This document shows positions 1 to 6,177 of a stretch of 8,882 bases of DNA, piece by piece. The DNA is taken from contig JAGQMO010000028.1 of the NCBI GenBank assembly GCA_020428615.1, positions 1-8,882 of the forward strand, written 5' to 3'. The first letter of the stretch is position 1, and the number at the start of each line of letters is the position of its first letter. Below the pieces are notes generated by a model. It searched no databases. It worked only from the letters and a program-made list of their open reading frames with translations, and was not told the origin of the DNA. The stretch is from Patescibacteria group bacterium (GTDB taxonomy: Bacteria; Patescibacteriota; Minisyncoccia; Phycocordibacterales; UBA1006). The position numbers and the translations under genes are program-made.

Positions 1-1170
1 ATTTTGAAAAAGATGATTATTCAAGATATCCAGAATGGAGATGGTGTTTGTTTCATCGACCCTCATGGTTCTGATATTCAGGATATTCTCGATTATATTC
101 CGAAAGATCGCATTGATGATGTGGTGTATTTTGATCCCGCATATACTGAACGACCTATGGGATTGAACATGCTCGAATACGATCTTCGTTATCCCGAACA
201 GAAATCATTCGTGATTAATGAACTCATGAGTATTTTTAATAAACTGTTTGATATGAAGGTCGGTGGGGGAGCTATGTTTGAACAGTACTTTAGAAATGCG
301 GCTGGACTCGTTATGGAGCATCCTGAATCTGGAAATACGCTTCTTGAGATCGGACGAGTGCTTGGGGATAAATCATTTCGAGATCTAAAGTTGAAATACT
401 GTACCAATCCGATTATCAAACAATTCTGGCAGAACGCTGAAAAAACAACGGGTGAACAAGGACTTGAAAACTTTATCCCGTACATTACCTCAAAGTTTGA
501 TGTGTTCATCTCAAACGAAATCATGCGACCGGTAGTTGCCCAACAAACATCGTCTTTTAATTTCCGAGAGATTATGGATAACAAGAAAATACTTTTGGTG
601 AATCTTTCCAAAGGTCGTCTTGGGGAAATCAACGCAAATCTCATTGGGTTGGTCTTGGTTGGCAAAATTCTCATGGCTGCGCTCTCTCGGGTGGATTCGC
701 TCCACACACAGCTTCCACCGTTTTATCTCTATATTGATGAGTTCCAAAACGTAACTACTAACTCCATCTCACAAATTCTTTCTGAAGCTCGTAAGTACGG
801 TCTTGGACTTACCATTGCCCATCAGTTTATTGCTCAGCTTGATGAAGGGATCAAGGATGCTGTTTTCGGAAACGTTGGGTCTATGGCAACATTCAGAATT
901 TCGTTTGAAGATGCGCAGTACGTTGAAAAACGTTTTCTCCCACAATTCAGTGCCGAAGATATTATGCGTATTCCAAATCGCCAAGCATACCTTCAAATGA
1001 TTGCACATGGAAAACCACTTGCGCCTTTCAATATTGAAACATTGCCGCTTGCAGAGGTTGGTGTTACTAACCCGAGCGGTATTGCAGAAAAAATCAAACA
1101 ACTTTCATATTTGAAATATGGAAAAGATCGCAGGGAAGTAGAAGCTGATATTCTGCGCCGTTACACATAA
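1..1170 (+). CDS. VirD4/TraG-like type IV secretion ATPase (5' truncated by window)
   Basis: This is the C-terminal 388 residues of a P-loop ATPase of the VirD4/TraG/TraD (DUF87-like) class, which pump DNA or protein through type IV secretion or conjugation machines at the inner membrane. The reading frame is open at base 1, so the real start lies outside. The TTG at base 4 is probably an internal Leu codon, because LKKMIIQDI directly follows the Walker A lysine region in this family. Numbering from base 4, the strand ending CFIDPHG is at 16-22, Walker B is YLYIDEFQNV at 241-250 with D245 and E246, and EARKYGLGLTIAHQF at 261-275 is the conserved sensor segment. A C-terminal stretch near 325-360 (FLPQFSAEDIMRIPNRQAYLQ) is also typical. 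A terminator follows at once. The family call is firm, but whether it serves conjugation, competence or a pilus cannot be told here. Confidence 0.88.
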   Translation: MLKKMIIQDIQNGDGVCFIDPHGSDIQDILDYIPKDRIDDVVYFDPAYTERPMGLNMLEYDLRYPEQKSFVINELMSIFNKLFDMKVGGGAMFEQYFRNAAGLVMEHPESGNTLLEIGRVLGDKSFRDLKLKYCTNPIIKQFWQNAEKTTGEQGLENFIPYITSKFDVFISNEIMRPVVAQQTSSFNFREIMDNKKILLVNLSKGRLGEINANLIGLVLVGKILMAALSRVDSLHTQLPPFYLYIDEFQNVTTNSISQILSEARKYGLGLTIAHQFIAQLDEGIKDAVFGNVGSMATFRISFEDAQYVEKRFLPQFSAEDIMRIPNRQAYLQMIAHGKPLAPFNIETLPLAEVGVTNPSGIAEKIKQLSYLKYGKDRREVEADILRRYT

Positions 1171-1195
1171 ACCCTTTCTTTTTCAGGGTTTTTTT
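1169..1195 (+). terminator. Rho-independent terminator after the VirD4-like gene
   Basis: A 7-bp stem pairs AAACCCT (1169-1175) with AGGGTTT (1185-1191). The loop is 9 nt and a run of T reaches 1195. The stem overlaps the stop codon. The next promoter (-10 at 1198) starts immediately behind it. Confidence 0.75.
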
Positions 1196-1203
1196 GTTAG
1201 AAT
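1195..1203 (+). promoter_or_regulatory. Extended -10 promoter of ndk
   Basis: TG (1195-1196), one base, then TAGAAT (1198-1203). The ATG of ndk lies 9 bases downstream, so transcription would begin 2-4 bases before the start codon. No -35 box is obvious because the preceding terminator occupies that place. Confidence 0.5.
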
Positions 1204-1212
1204 CACCGGCAT

Positions 1213-1821
1213 ATGACGACAAAAGTAGCAAAACAACGATCACTCATTCTGATTAAACCGGATGGAGTACAACGATCACTCATTGGTGAAATTATTAAGC
1301 GTTTTGAACAACGTGGTTTAAAATTGGTCGCAATGAAAATGCTCCACCCAACGGTTGAGCAATGTGAGGCTCACTACAACAAAGACGATGATTGGTTTAC
1401 ACGAAAGGGAGAAGGGATCGTTGCCGATCTGCAAAAGGAAGGTCTCCCCGTTAACAAGGAAGCTATTGAGTATGGACGCGATATTATTCGTACCATTGTA
1501 CAATACATGACAGGTGGCCCGGTAGTTGCTCTCGTTGCAGAGGGTCATGAGGCGCCAACAGTCGTAACCCAGCTCGTTGGGGGAACAGAACCTTTGAATG
1601 CCGATATTGGAACAATCAGAGGAGATTTCACTATTGATTCGTACTACATGGCAACGGTTGATAGCCGAGCTGTTCGTAATTTGATTCACTGTTCTGAAAG
1701 CAACGATGAAGCAAACCGAGAAATTGATATTTGGTTTGATGCGAATGAAATTATGGAGTATACCACTGCTCAGGAGCGTATTCTCTACGATATCAGCGCT
1801 GATGGGCATTGGCGTTCATAA
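1213..1821 (+). CDS. ndk: Nucleoside diphosphate kinase, long form with insertions
   Basis: Transfers the gamma phosphate of ATP to nucleoside diphosphates through a phosphohistidine. Visible motifs are LILIKPDGVQRSLIGEII (11-28) with the substrate-binding lysine K15, YMTGGPVVALV (98-108), GTIRGDF (133-139) and the active-site segment NLIHCSES (156-163) with catalytic H159. At 202 residues it is about 60 longer than the usual 135-150. One insertion of roughly 25-30 residues lies between HY (54-55) and YMTGGP, and one of about 10 lies between RGDF and the active-site histidine. HCSES replaces the common HGSDS. The C-terminal EIDIWFDANEIMEY matches the family end. Insertions of this type are, to my knowledge, common in Patescibacteria and some archaea. 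There is no Shine-Dalgarno; the ATG at 1213 is chosen because of family alignment and the promoter just upstream. It is flanked by terminators, so it is probably monocistronic. Confidence 0.93.
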   Translation: MTTKVAKQRSLILIKPDGVQRSLIGEIIKRFEQRGLKLVAMKMLHPTVEQCEAHYNKDDDWFTRKGEGIVADLQKEGLPVNKEAIEYGRDIIRTIVQYMTGGPVVALVAEGHEAPTVVTQLVGGTEPLNADIGTIRGDFTIDSYYMATVDSRAVRNLIHCSESNDEANREIDIWFDANEIMEYTTAQERILYDISADGHWRS

Positions 1822-1823
1822 AG

Positions 1824-1849
1824 AAGATACCCAAAGTGGTATTTTTTTT
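1824..1849 (+). terminator. Terminator after ndk
   Basis: ATACC (1827-1831) pairs with GGTAT (1838-1842) around a 6-nt loop, followed by eight T (1842-1849). A few A-T and G-T pairs extend the stem outwards to 1824. Confidence 0.65.
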
Positions 1850-1858
1850 CTGAAGAGG

Positions 1859-1864
1859 TATACT
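1859..1864 (+). promoter_or_regulatory. Candidate -10 box of the 1871-2032 RNA
   Basis: TATACT (1859-1864) sits 6 bases before G1871, where the closing helix of the RNA candidate begins. No TG extension and no convincing -35 box are seen, so the support comes mainly from position. Confidence 0.35.
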
Positions 1865-1870
1865 AGTAGT

Positions 1871-2032
1871 GTAGTTCGTTGTTCTATAAGACTTTGAAAC
1901 GTTTTGAACAAGGGAATCTTGATAGCTGTGAGTCTTGGCTCAGAGTTTCTGAATCCCACTTGGCCTATTGTCAATTGTTCTTCAGGTTCAATGGCTACAC
2001 ACAAAAGCGCCGTTTTCGGCGCTTTTGTGTGT
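1871..2032 (+). ncRNA. Candidate structured small RNA, rod-like, 162 nt
   Basis: The gap between ndk and the metallo-hydrolase gene can be folded by eye into nested helices, all on one axis. GTAG (1871-1874) pairs with CTAC (1995-1998); GTTG (1878-1881) with CAAT (1989-1992); CTTTGAA (1892-1898) with TTCAGG (1981-1986); GAACAA (1906-1911) with TTGTTC (1975-1980). Then GGGAATC (1912-1918) pairs with GAATCCC (1951-1957), with one A-A mismatch. CTGTGAG (1926-1932) pairs with CTCAGAG (1939-1945), with one G-G mismatch around a 6-nt loop. A perfect terminator hairpin closes the 3' end. Size, rod shape, a large internal bulge (1958-1974) and stand-alone position recall 6S RNA, but I see no diagnostic sequence. 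SRP, RNase P and tmRNA signatures are absent. A long leader of the next gene is the alternative, but that gene has its own promoter. Confidence 0.45.
1997..2032. terminator. Strong bidirectional terminator hairpin
   Basis: A perfect 16-bp stem, 1997-2012 against 2017-2032, with a TTTT loop. The GC-rich core is GCGCCG/CGGCGC, flanked by AAAA on the left arm and TTTT on the right arm, so termination could work from either side. It ends the RNA candidate and insulates the next promoter. Confidence 0.8.
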
Positions 2033-2049
2033 TGGAACACTATCATTGA

Positions 2050-2058
2050 TGTTATAAT
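2050..2058 (+). promoter_or_regulatory. Extended -10 promoter of the metallo-hydrolase/HAD unit
   Basis: Perfect TG-T-TATAAT: TG at 2050-2051 and TATAAT at 2053-2058. The ATG begins 7 bases later at 2066, which places the expected +1 on or one base before the start codon. A weak -35 candidate TTGGAA lies at 2032-2037 with a short 15-nt spacer. Confidence 0.75.
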
Positions 2059-2065
2059 CGATGTT

Positions 2066-3457
2066 ATGACTGACCAACAAATACAGGTGACATTTTATGG
2101 GGGCGTTGGTTCTGTAACAGGCGCCAATTTTCTTTTAGAAAATGTAGTTCACGCTCAAGAAGAATCGACTAAAATTCTTGTTGATTGTGGGATGTTTCAG
2201 GGTGACGAGAGCGCGTTTGAAAAGAACTATGAACCCTTTCATTACCATCCGGCAGATATTGATATTCTCATTATTACTCACGCACATGCTGATCATATTG
2301 GACGAATCCCAAAATTGGTTCGAGATGGTTTTCGAGGTGTAATTTATTCAACCGAAGCGACTCACGATTTAGCAAAAGTTATGCTCGATGATAGTCTTCA
2401 AATTATCAGTTATGAAGCGAAAAAAAGAAATATTGATCCATTATATACACTCGATGATGTAGCTGAAACTATGTCCTTATGGAAACATATCCCGTATCAC
2501 CATACGCTTGAACTGTCAGGTGGTTTTTCTGTTGTACTCCATGAGGCGGGACACATTCTAGGGTCAGCGATAGTAAAATTTCGTTATGGGAATAAGAACA
2601 TCGTCTTTACTGGCGATCTTGGAAATTCACCTGATCCGCTCCTCTCTGACACCGAAGTTATTGATGATGCGGACTACATGATTATTGAATCAGTGTACGG
2701 AGACCGTAATCACGAAGAACGTGATGAACGTATTACAAAATTAAAAAATGTTGTTTTAGAAACAATTGCAAAACAGGGCATTCTTATGATTCCATCGTTT
2801 GCGCTCGAAAGGACACAGAATTTGTTATTTGTATTAAATGATTTAGTTGAATCTGGTGAATTACCAAACATTCCGATATTCCTCGATTCTCCGCTGGCCA
2901 TTGATATTACGAATGTTTTTCGGAAGCACCAACATCTTTTTAATGCTGATGCACAACAACGTCTCAAAAAAGATTCTGATATTTTCTCGTTTCCCGGCTT
3001 TAAGGAAACCTATAGTGTTAATGATTCAAAAGCAATTATGCGAGCGCCGAATCCAAAGATTATTATTTCAAGTGCAGGTATGAGCCATGCTGGACGTATT
3101 ATTCACCATGAGAAACAGTACCTTGATGATCCAAACAATACACTTTTGTTTGTAGGGTACCAAGCTGTTGGAACACTTGGTCGTATCATTCAGGATGGTG
3201 CAAAAAAGGTACATATTCTTGGGAAAGAGGTTCACGTCAAAGCGAGAGTTGAAACCATTTCAGGATACTCAGCGCACAAAGACTCTGAACACCTCGTTGA
3301 ATTTGTAAGTCATTCAGCAAAACGATTGCAACACGTATTTGTTGCTATGGGTGAGACACAATCATCGTTATTTTTAGTGCAGCGGATTCGAGACTACCTC
3401 GGTGTCAAAGCAACCGCGCCTGATGTTGATGCATCGGTAATGTTGGATATGAGCTAA
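2066..3457 (+). CDS. Beta-CASP metallo-beta-lactamase-fold RNA hydrolase (CPSF73/YSH1-like)
   Basis: A 463-residue zinc-dependent hydrolase of the CPSF/RNase J superfamily, expected to cut or trim RNA in the cytoplasm. Seen motifs: THAHADH (71-77, HxHxDH), H163 in AGHILGSA, D184 in FTGDLG, ESVYGDRNH (208-216; E208 is motif A), the beta-CASP strand SAGM (336-339), and GYSAH (400-404; H404 is motif B). The usual motif C histidine (HGE) is replaced by Met in VFVAMGE (424-430), so the second zinc site may be altered. The frame stays open upstream to an ATG at 1904, but that extension would run through the terminator and promoter. The ATG at 2066 gives normal family length and is the leaderless start. 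One base separates the stop from the HAD gene, so the two are probably co-translated. RNase activity is inferred from family only. Confidence 0.88.
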   Translation: MTDQQIQVTFYGGVGSVTGANFLLENVVHAQEESTKILVDCGMFQGDESAFEKNYEPFHYHPADIDILIITHAHADHIGRIPKLVRDGFRGVIYSTEATHDLAKVMLDDSLQIISYEAKKRNIDPLYTLDDVAETMSLWKHIPYHHTLELSGGFSVVLHEAGHILGSAIVKFRYGNKNIVFTGDLGNSPDPLLSDTEVIDDADYMIIESVYGDRNHEERDERITKLKNVVLETIAKQGILMIPSFALERTQNLLFVLNDLVESGELPNIPIFLDSPLAIDITNVFRKHQHLFNADAQQRLKKDSDIFSFPGFKETYSVNDSKAIMRAPNPKIIISSAGMSHAGRIIHHEKQYLDDPNNTLLFVGYQAVGTLGRIIQDGAKKVHILGKEVHVKARVETISGYSAHKDSEHLVEFVSHSAKRLQHVFVAMGETQSSLFLVQRIRDYLGVKATAPDVDASVMLDMS

Positions 3458-3458
3458 T

Positions 3459-4073
3459 ATGAATAGGTATTACATTTTTGATTGGGATGGCGTTTTTGCG
3501 GATAGTTTTGAAGCTTCAGTGCGAGCTAAGTTTGCAATGGGCAACGATACGGATTTGGAGGAAGCACGAGAAGGAACAATAAGGTATGCAAGCCAACTAC
3601 ATAATCACACACGAAACAGCAGTCAAGAAGATATTGAACGCTCAGATCGTTGGACTGAACAGTACGCTGAGTTTTTGATGAAAGAACACATCCCGCTCTT
3701 TACTGGTTTCATACAAGAAGTACAAAAAATTGAAAATGTGCGATTTGCGATTGTTTCAAGTGGTCCCGGGATTGTGTTGAGAAAACTCTTGCGAGATGTA
3801 CCCTTAGATTTCACCCATGTTCTCGCATATGAAGATCATCACTCAAAAGAAGAAAAGGTAGAACATATTTGCACCGATTGGGGTGTTGATAGTACTGATG
3901 TTTATTATTTCACTGATGCTAAAACAGATGTATTGGAACTTCGCGATATAATGGATTCAACAAAAATCATTGGTTGTTCTTGGGGATACTTGGGTTTTGA
4001 TTTGTTGAAAGAGGTGCTTCCAGAAGACCAAATTTTGAAAACATTTGCTGATATTCATAACATAGGTTCATAG
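3459..4073 (+). CDS. HAD-superfamily hydrolase (phosphatase-like)
   Basis: A 204-residue haloacid dehalogenase-type protein, likely a phosphatase or phosphotransferase acting on a small phosphorylated molecule. Motif I is FDWDGVFADS (7-16) with nucleophile D8 and acid D10. Motif II is the serine pair in VSSG (99-102). Motif III is a lysine in SKEEK (129-133). Motif IV is YYFTDAKTDV (149-158), where TDAKTD replaces the common GDxxxD but keeps the acids D153 and D157. A helical cap of roughly 65 residues lies between motifs I and II, as in C1-type HAD enzymes. The start overlaps the end of the previous gene in TAATATG, pointing to translational coupling with the metallo-hydrolase. The substrate is unknown. 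The gene ends just before the promoter of the next one, and no terminator hairpin is visible between them. Confidence 0.85.
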   Translation: MNRYYIFDWDGVFADSFEASVRAKFAMGNDTDLEEAREGTIRYASQLHNHTRNSSQEDIERSDRWTEQYAEFLMKEHIPLFTGFIQEVQKIENVRFAIVSSGPGIVLRKLLRDVPLDFTHVLAYEDHHSKEEKVEHICTDWGVDSTDVYYFTDAKTDVLELRDIMDSTKIIGCSWGYLGFDLLKEVLPEDQILKTFADIHNIGS

Positions 4074-4079
4074 TTTCTA

Positions 4080-4088
4080 TGATATAAT
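4080..4088 (+). promoter_or_regulatory. Extended -10 promoter of the SLOG/LOG gene
   Basis: TG (4080-4081), A, TATAAT (4083-4088). The gap to the ATG at 4096 is 7 bases, the same as for the 2066 gene. The promoter begins 6 bases after the stop of the HAD gene, so this gene can be expressed independently. No clear -35 box. Confidence 0.72.
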
Positions 4089-4095
4089 TGTTTTC

Positions 4096-4674
4096 ATGAG
4101 TGACCATTCTCAAAAAATTGCTATTTCGGTGTACGGCGCACGCGATACCTATGACAAGTCGTTCGATACGCTTGAAGCTGCTGAAAAACTTGGCGATATT
4201 ATTGCTCAACACGATTGTACTGTCACCTTGCCGGCAACAACAGGATTTCCTTTTTGGGTTGCTAAGGGAGCGTATAATGCAGGTGCGCACGTTGTCGGGT
4301 TCTCGCCCGCAGCTCACGAACGTGAACACGTTGAAGTATACAATTTGCCAATTGAGTATATGCACATGATTATCTATTCTGGTTTTGGGTACGCAGGTTC
4401 AGACCTCCTCTTGTCTCGGTCGTCAGATGCGATTATTTTTGGATACGGAGGTCTCGAAACAGTGCATGAATTCTGGGTTGCATTTCAGGAGAATAAACCA
4501 ATTGGAATTTTAAAAGGGGAGTGGGATACTGATGAAATCTTGTTTAACCTCTTGCGTGGTCACGAAGAGCATTTTGATCACAATCGTATTATTTTTGACG
4601 ATGATCCGAATCGGCTCATTGAACAATTGATCAAGAGAGCCAAAGAGAATAAAGCTGCTGAATATCATATATAA
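4096..4674 (+). CDS. SLOG/LOG-family Rossmann-fold protein
   Basis: A 192-residue protein of the SLOG superfamily (LOG, DprA and TIGR00725-like proteins), which bind nucleotides or related phosphoribosyl ligands. It begins with the beta strand KIAISVYGA (7-15). A glycine-rich GA-AGA segment follows (TTGFPFWVAKGAYNAGAHVV, 48-67), then the signature region FGYGGLETVHEF (115-126) and KPIGILK (134-140). The signature differs from the PGGxGTxxE of cytokinin-activating LOG enzymes: the second Gly-Thr pair reads Glu-Thr (E121, T122), with E125 retained. It may therefore bind a ligand without acting as a LOG phosphoribohydrolase. It is probably cytoplasmic, as no signal peptide or membrane helix is seen. 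It has its own leaderless promoter and shares a convergent terminator with the minus-strand gene that follows. Family confidence is good; function is unknown. Confidence 0.75.
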   Translation: MSDHSQKIAISVYGARDTYDKSFDTLEAAEKLGDIIAQHDCTVTLPATTGFPFWVAKGAYNAGAHVVGFSPAAHEREHVEVYNLPIEYMHMIIYSGFGYAGSDLLLSRSSDAIIFGYGGLETVHEFWVAFQENKPIGILKGEWDTDEILFNLLRGHEEHFDHNRIIFDDDPNRLIEQLIKRAKENKAAEYHI

Positions 4675-4708
4675 AAAATCCCCTGCTCCAAGGGGATTTT
4701 TTATATAT
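4667..4708. terminator. Bidirectional terminator between convergent genes
   Basis: A perfect 18-bp stem, 4667-4684 against 4691-4708, with a 6-nt loop. The core is CCCCT/AGGGG and the arms are A- and T-rich. It overlaps the stop codons of both the SLOG gene (plus) and the sorting-domain gene (minus), so it ends both transcripts. Confidence 0.85.
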
Positions 4709-5016
4709 CATTGTTTGATAAATTGTTTGCTTTTGGTGTTGTTGTTTCCTGAATATACTTCTATAAAATAAACACCACTTGTAAAGTTTACAATGTTAAT
4801 GGTAACTTCTTTTGCATATACTCTTTCGGTATATACCTTGTTACCTATAGCGTTGTAAATGTTAATTTCAGTTATTATCTCGTAATGAGATATAACGTTA
4901 ATCACATTGCTGTTACCCGGTGGATTTGGGTATATGCTAAGGTTGTTTTGAGCATTTCCTAAACAGGGAAAGGTAAAGATCGAAAGACAGACAAGGAAAA
5001 AGATAATTTTTCTCAT
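4708..5016 (-). CDS. Mini-protein: signal peptide plus T9SS type A sorting domain
   Basis: A 102-residue secreted protein. Residues 1-23 form a signal peptide: RK near the start, a hydrophobic core FFLVCLSIFTF, then a likely cleavage near GNAQ. The rest matches the C-terminal sorting domain that type IX secretion cargo carries in Bacteroidetes: LSIYPNP (26-32), a central strand segment INIYNAIGNKVY, then FTSGVYFIEVYSG and a basic end KQFIKQ. Normally this domain ends a much larger protein; here no passenger exists between signal peptide and sorting domain. The hand-counted GC over 4741-4980 is about 32%, lower than most neighbours. The ATG at 5016 follows a -10-like TATAAT by 28 bases and has no Shine-Dalgarno. 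It may be a remnant of a transferred T9SS cargo gene, or a small protein using the fold alone. The domain match is firm; its role is unknown. Confidence 0.8.
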   Translation of the reverse strand: MRKIIFFLVCLSIFTFPCLGNAQNNLSIYPNPPGNSNVINVISHYEIITEINIYNAIGNKVYTERVYAKEVTINIVNFTSGVYFIEVYSGNNNTKSKQFIKQ

Positions 5017-5044
5017 AATGACAGATTTTAGAAGATTCCTTTAT

Positions 5045-5050
5045 ATTATA
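5045..5050 (-). promoter_or_regulatory. Candidate -10 box of the sorting-domain gene
   Basis: TATAAT on the minus strand (5050 to 5045). It would start RNA near 5038, leaving a leader of about 20 nt, longer than that of the plus-strand genes. No good -35 box; the Bacteroidetes TAnnTTTG motif is not seen here. Confidence 0.4.
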
Positions 5051-5067
5051 TTACGTACTTACCTATA

Positions 5068-5101
5068 AAACAAAAAACCTCTCACGAGAGGTTTTTTGTT
5101 T
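5068..5101. terminator. Terminator of the infC-rpmI-rplT operon
   Basis: A perfect 15-bp stem, 5068-5082 against 5087-5101, with loop CACG. On the minus strand the right arm ends in a run of T interrupted by one G. It includes the rplT stop codon and separates the operon from the sorting-domain gene on the same strand. Confidence 0.85.
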
Positions 5102-5444
5102 ACTTCACTTGATCAACAACGCGTTTGAATGATTCAGGTTCATGTTCTGCAAGATCAGCTAACATTTTTCGATTCAAACCGAAACCTTTTTTCTTGAGTG
5201 CATCAATGAATGTGCTGTAAGACATGTCATATTTTCGCACCTCAGCGTTAATTTTAACGTTCCAGAGTCTTTTAAAGTTAGACTTCTTGTCTTTTCGGTG
5301 GTTGAATGCGTGTACTCCTGCGTGCGCAATCGCTTCTCGCGCCATTGATTTTTTGGTACTGCGTCCGAATCGATATCCCTTTACTTGGGCAAGAGTATTC
5401 TTGCGAGATTTATTTTTTATTGTTCCTCTTTTTACTCGTGGCAT
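5100..5444 (-). CDS. rplT: 50S ribosomal protein L20
   Basis: A 114-residue basic protein that binds 23S rRNA early in assembly of the large subunit. The N-terminal PRVKRGTIKNKSRKNTL is the extended RNA-binding tail. The conserved KGYRFGRS, LWNVKINAEVRKYDMSYSTFIDALKKKGFGLNRKMLADLA and the end segment are all present, and length is normal for the family. It is the last gene of the operon, starting 9 bases after rpmI, with no Shine-Dalgarno in that gap, so translation may depend on coupling to rpmI. In several bacteria L20 represses this operon by binding its mRNA; no such site was recognised here. Confidence 0.97.
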   Translation of the reverse strand: MPRVKRGTIKNKSRKNTLAQVKGYRFGRSTKKSMAREAIAHAGVHAFNHRKDKKSNFKRLWNVKINAEVRKYDMSYSTFIDALKKKGFGLNRKMLADLAEHEPESFKRVVDQVK

Positions 5445-5453
5445 AATCTTGTG

Positions 5454-5642
5454 TTATTTATGTGGCATAAAGCGTGAGAGCTTTTTGCTTGAAATAATAA
5501 AATTCTCTTTCGTTCCGCGTTTTCCGCGAGTGGTGTTACCGCTCTCCTTTGCGTTAAAGTGATTCTGTCCTTTTTTGCGGACTTTCACTTTGCCGGTTTT
5601 GGTAACCTTCATTCTCTTTGCATATGATTTGTTCGTTTTCAT
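5454..5642 (-). CDS. rpmI: 50S ribosomal protein L35
   Basis: A 62-residue, highly basic protein of the large ribosomal subunit. The start MKTNKSYAKRMKVTKTGKV matches the family's MKTnraAaKRFkvtgsGK, but without the MP-K residues many bacteria have in front of it. The tail SSKKLSRFMPHK corresponds to the usual VKRLLPY-type end. The ATG lies 4 bases after the infC stop. AGGA precedes it but so close to the ATG that it is a poor ribosome-binding site, so coupling to infC is more likely. Both this gene and rplT have GATT directly before the ATG. Confidence 0.96.
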   Translation of the reverse strand: MKTNKSYAKRMKVTKTGKVKVRKKGQNHFNAKESGNTTRGKRGTKENFIISSKKLSRFMPHK

Positions 5643-5646
5643 AATC

Positions 5647-6177
5647 CTATTTTTTCTTTACTGGTTCAATGAGTATTGCAATACCTTTTGGGCTTTCTTT
5701 ATAATCATCGACAATTTTATATTCTTCGGTGATCATTTCAAGGAGTTTGCCAAGACGAGCTTGAAGAAAATCTTTCTCCATGTATTTGGTTCTTCCTCGC
5801 AAGTACAATTCTGCTTTCACGCGATGTCCCTCGGCTAACCATTCATTGGCTCGTTCTGCTTTCATTTGCAAATCAGCTTCACCCGTACCAACACGAATTT
5901 GAATATTTTTCACTTCAACGGTGTTTTGACGAGCTTTGATTTCCTTCTGCTTCTTTTTTTGGTCGTATACGTATTTCCCGTAGTCTGTAATTTTGGCAAC
6001 TGGAGGATTTGCTTTGGCTGTTACCTCAATGAGATCAAGTCCTTGATTCTGTGCGAGTTTCAGCGCATCTTCACGTTTCATTACTTCAGATGAACCGTCA
6101 TCCAAAAGAACACGAAGTTCTGGAGCTCGAATTCCTTCATTGATTTTTAACCGATCGTTTTGTGTATCTTTACTCAA
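5647..6177 (-). CDS. infC: Translation initiation factor IF-3
   Basis: A 176-residue factor that binds the 30S subunit, keeps it free of 50S and rejects non-canonical start codons. The N-domain starts with INEGIRAPELRVL and contains LDLIEVTAKANPPVAKITDYGKYVYDQKKK, a standard signature. The linker is basic, and the C-domain carries VKNIQIRVGTGEADLQMKAERANEWLAEGHRVKAELYLRGR. Family length is normal. No ATG is available: the frame offers TTG at 6177-6175 or ATT two codons upstream (6183-6181), and a stop at 6189-6187 closes the frame. E. coli infC also uses ATT, by which IF-3 limits its own synthesis, so a similar loop is plausible. No Shine-Dalgarno is seen. The gene is the first of the infC-rpmI-rplT operon, with a leader of about 100 nt. 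Confidence 0.95.
   Translation of the reverse strand: MSKDTQNDRLKINEGIRAPELRVLLDDGSSEVMKREDALKLAQNQGLDLIEVTAKANPPVAKITDYGKYVYDQKKKQKEIKARQNTVEVKNIQIRVGTGEADLQMKAERANEWLAEGHRVKAELYLRGRTKYMEKDFLQARLGKLLEMITEEYKIVDDYKESPKGIAILIEPVKKK

Noticed and set aside
4..6. TTG as the start of the VirD4-like gene
   Set aside because: The frame is open to base 1, and the residues match the region right after Walker A, so the gene begins outside the window.
1871..2032. tmRNA, SRP RNA or RNase P RNA
   Set aside because: No tRNA-like acceptor and tag frame, no SRP domain IV loop, and too short for RNase P RNA.
1904..2065. 54-codon N-terminal extension of the metallo-hydrolase frame
   Set aside because: It runs through the terminator hairpin and the extended -10 box, has no family similarity, and the ATG at 2066 gives the normal start and length.
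4100..4369. 89-codon ORF overlapping the SLOG gene in another frame
   Set aside because: The SLOG frame carries clear motifs; this frame is a shadow with no recognisable content or promoter of its own.
4600..5110. Mobile element around the sorting-domain gene
   Set aside because: The inverted repeats at both sides are two unrelated terminators with different core sequences; no transposase or target duplication was seen.
5224..6093. Plus-strand ORFs opposite infC, rpmI and rplT
   Set aside because: They are antisense to firmly identified ribosomal and IF-3 genes and show no motifs.
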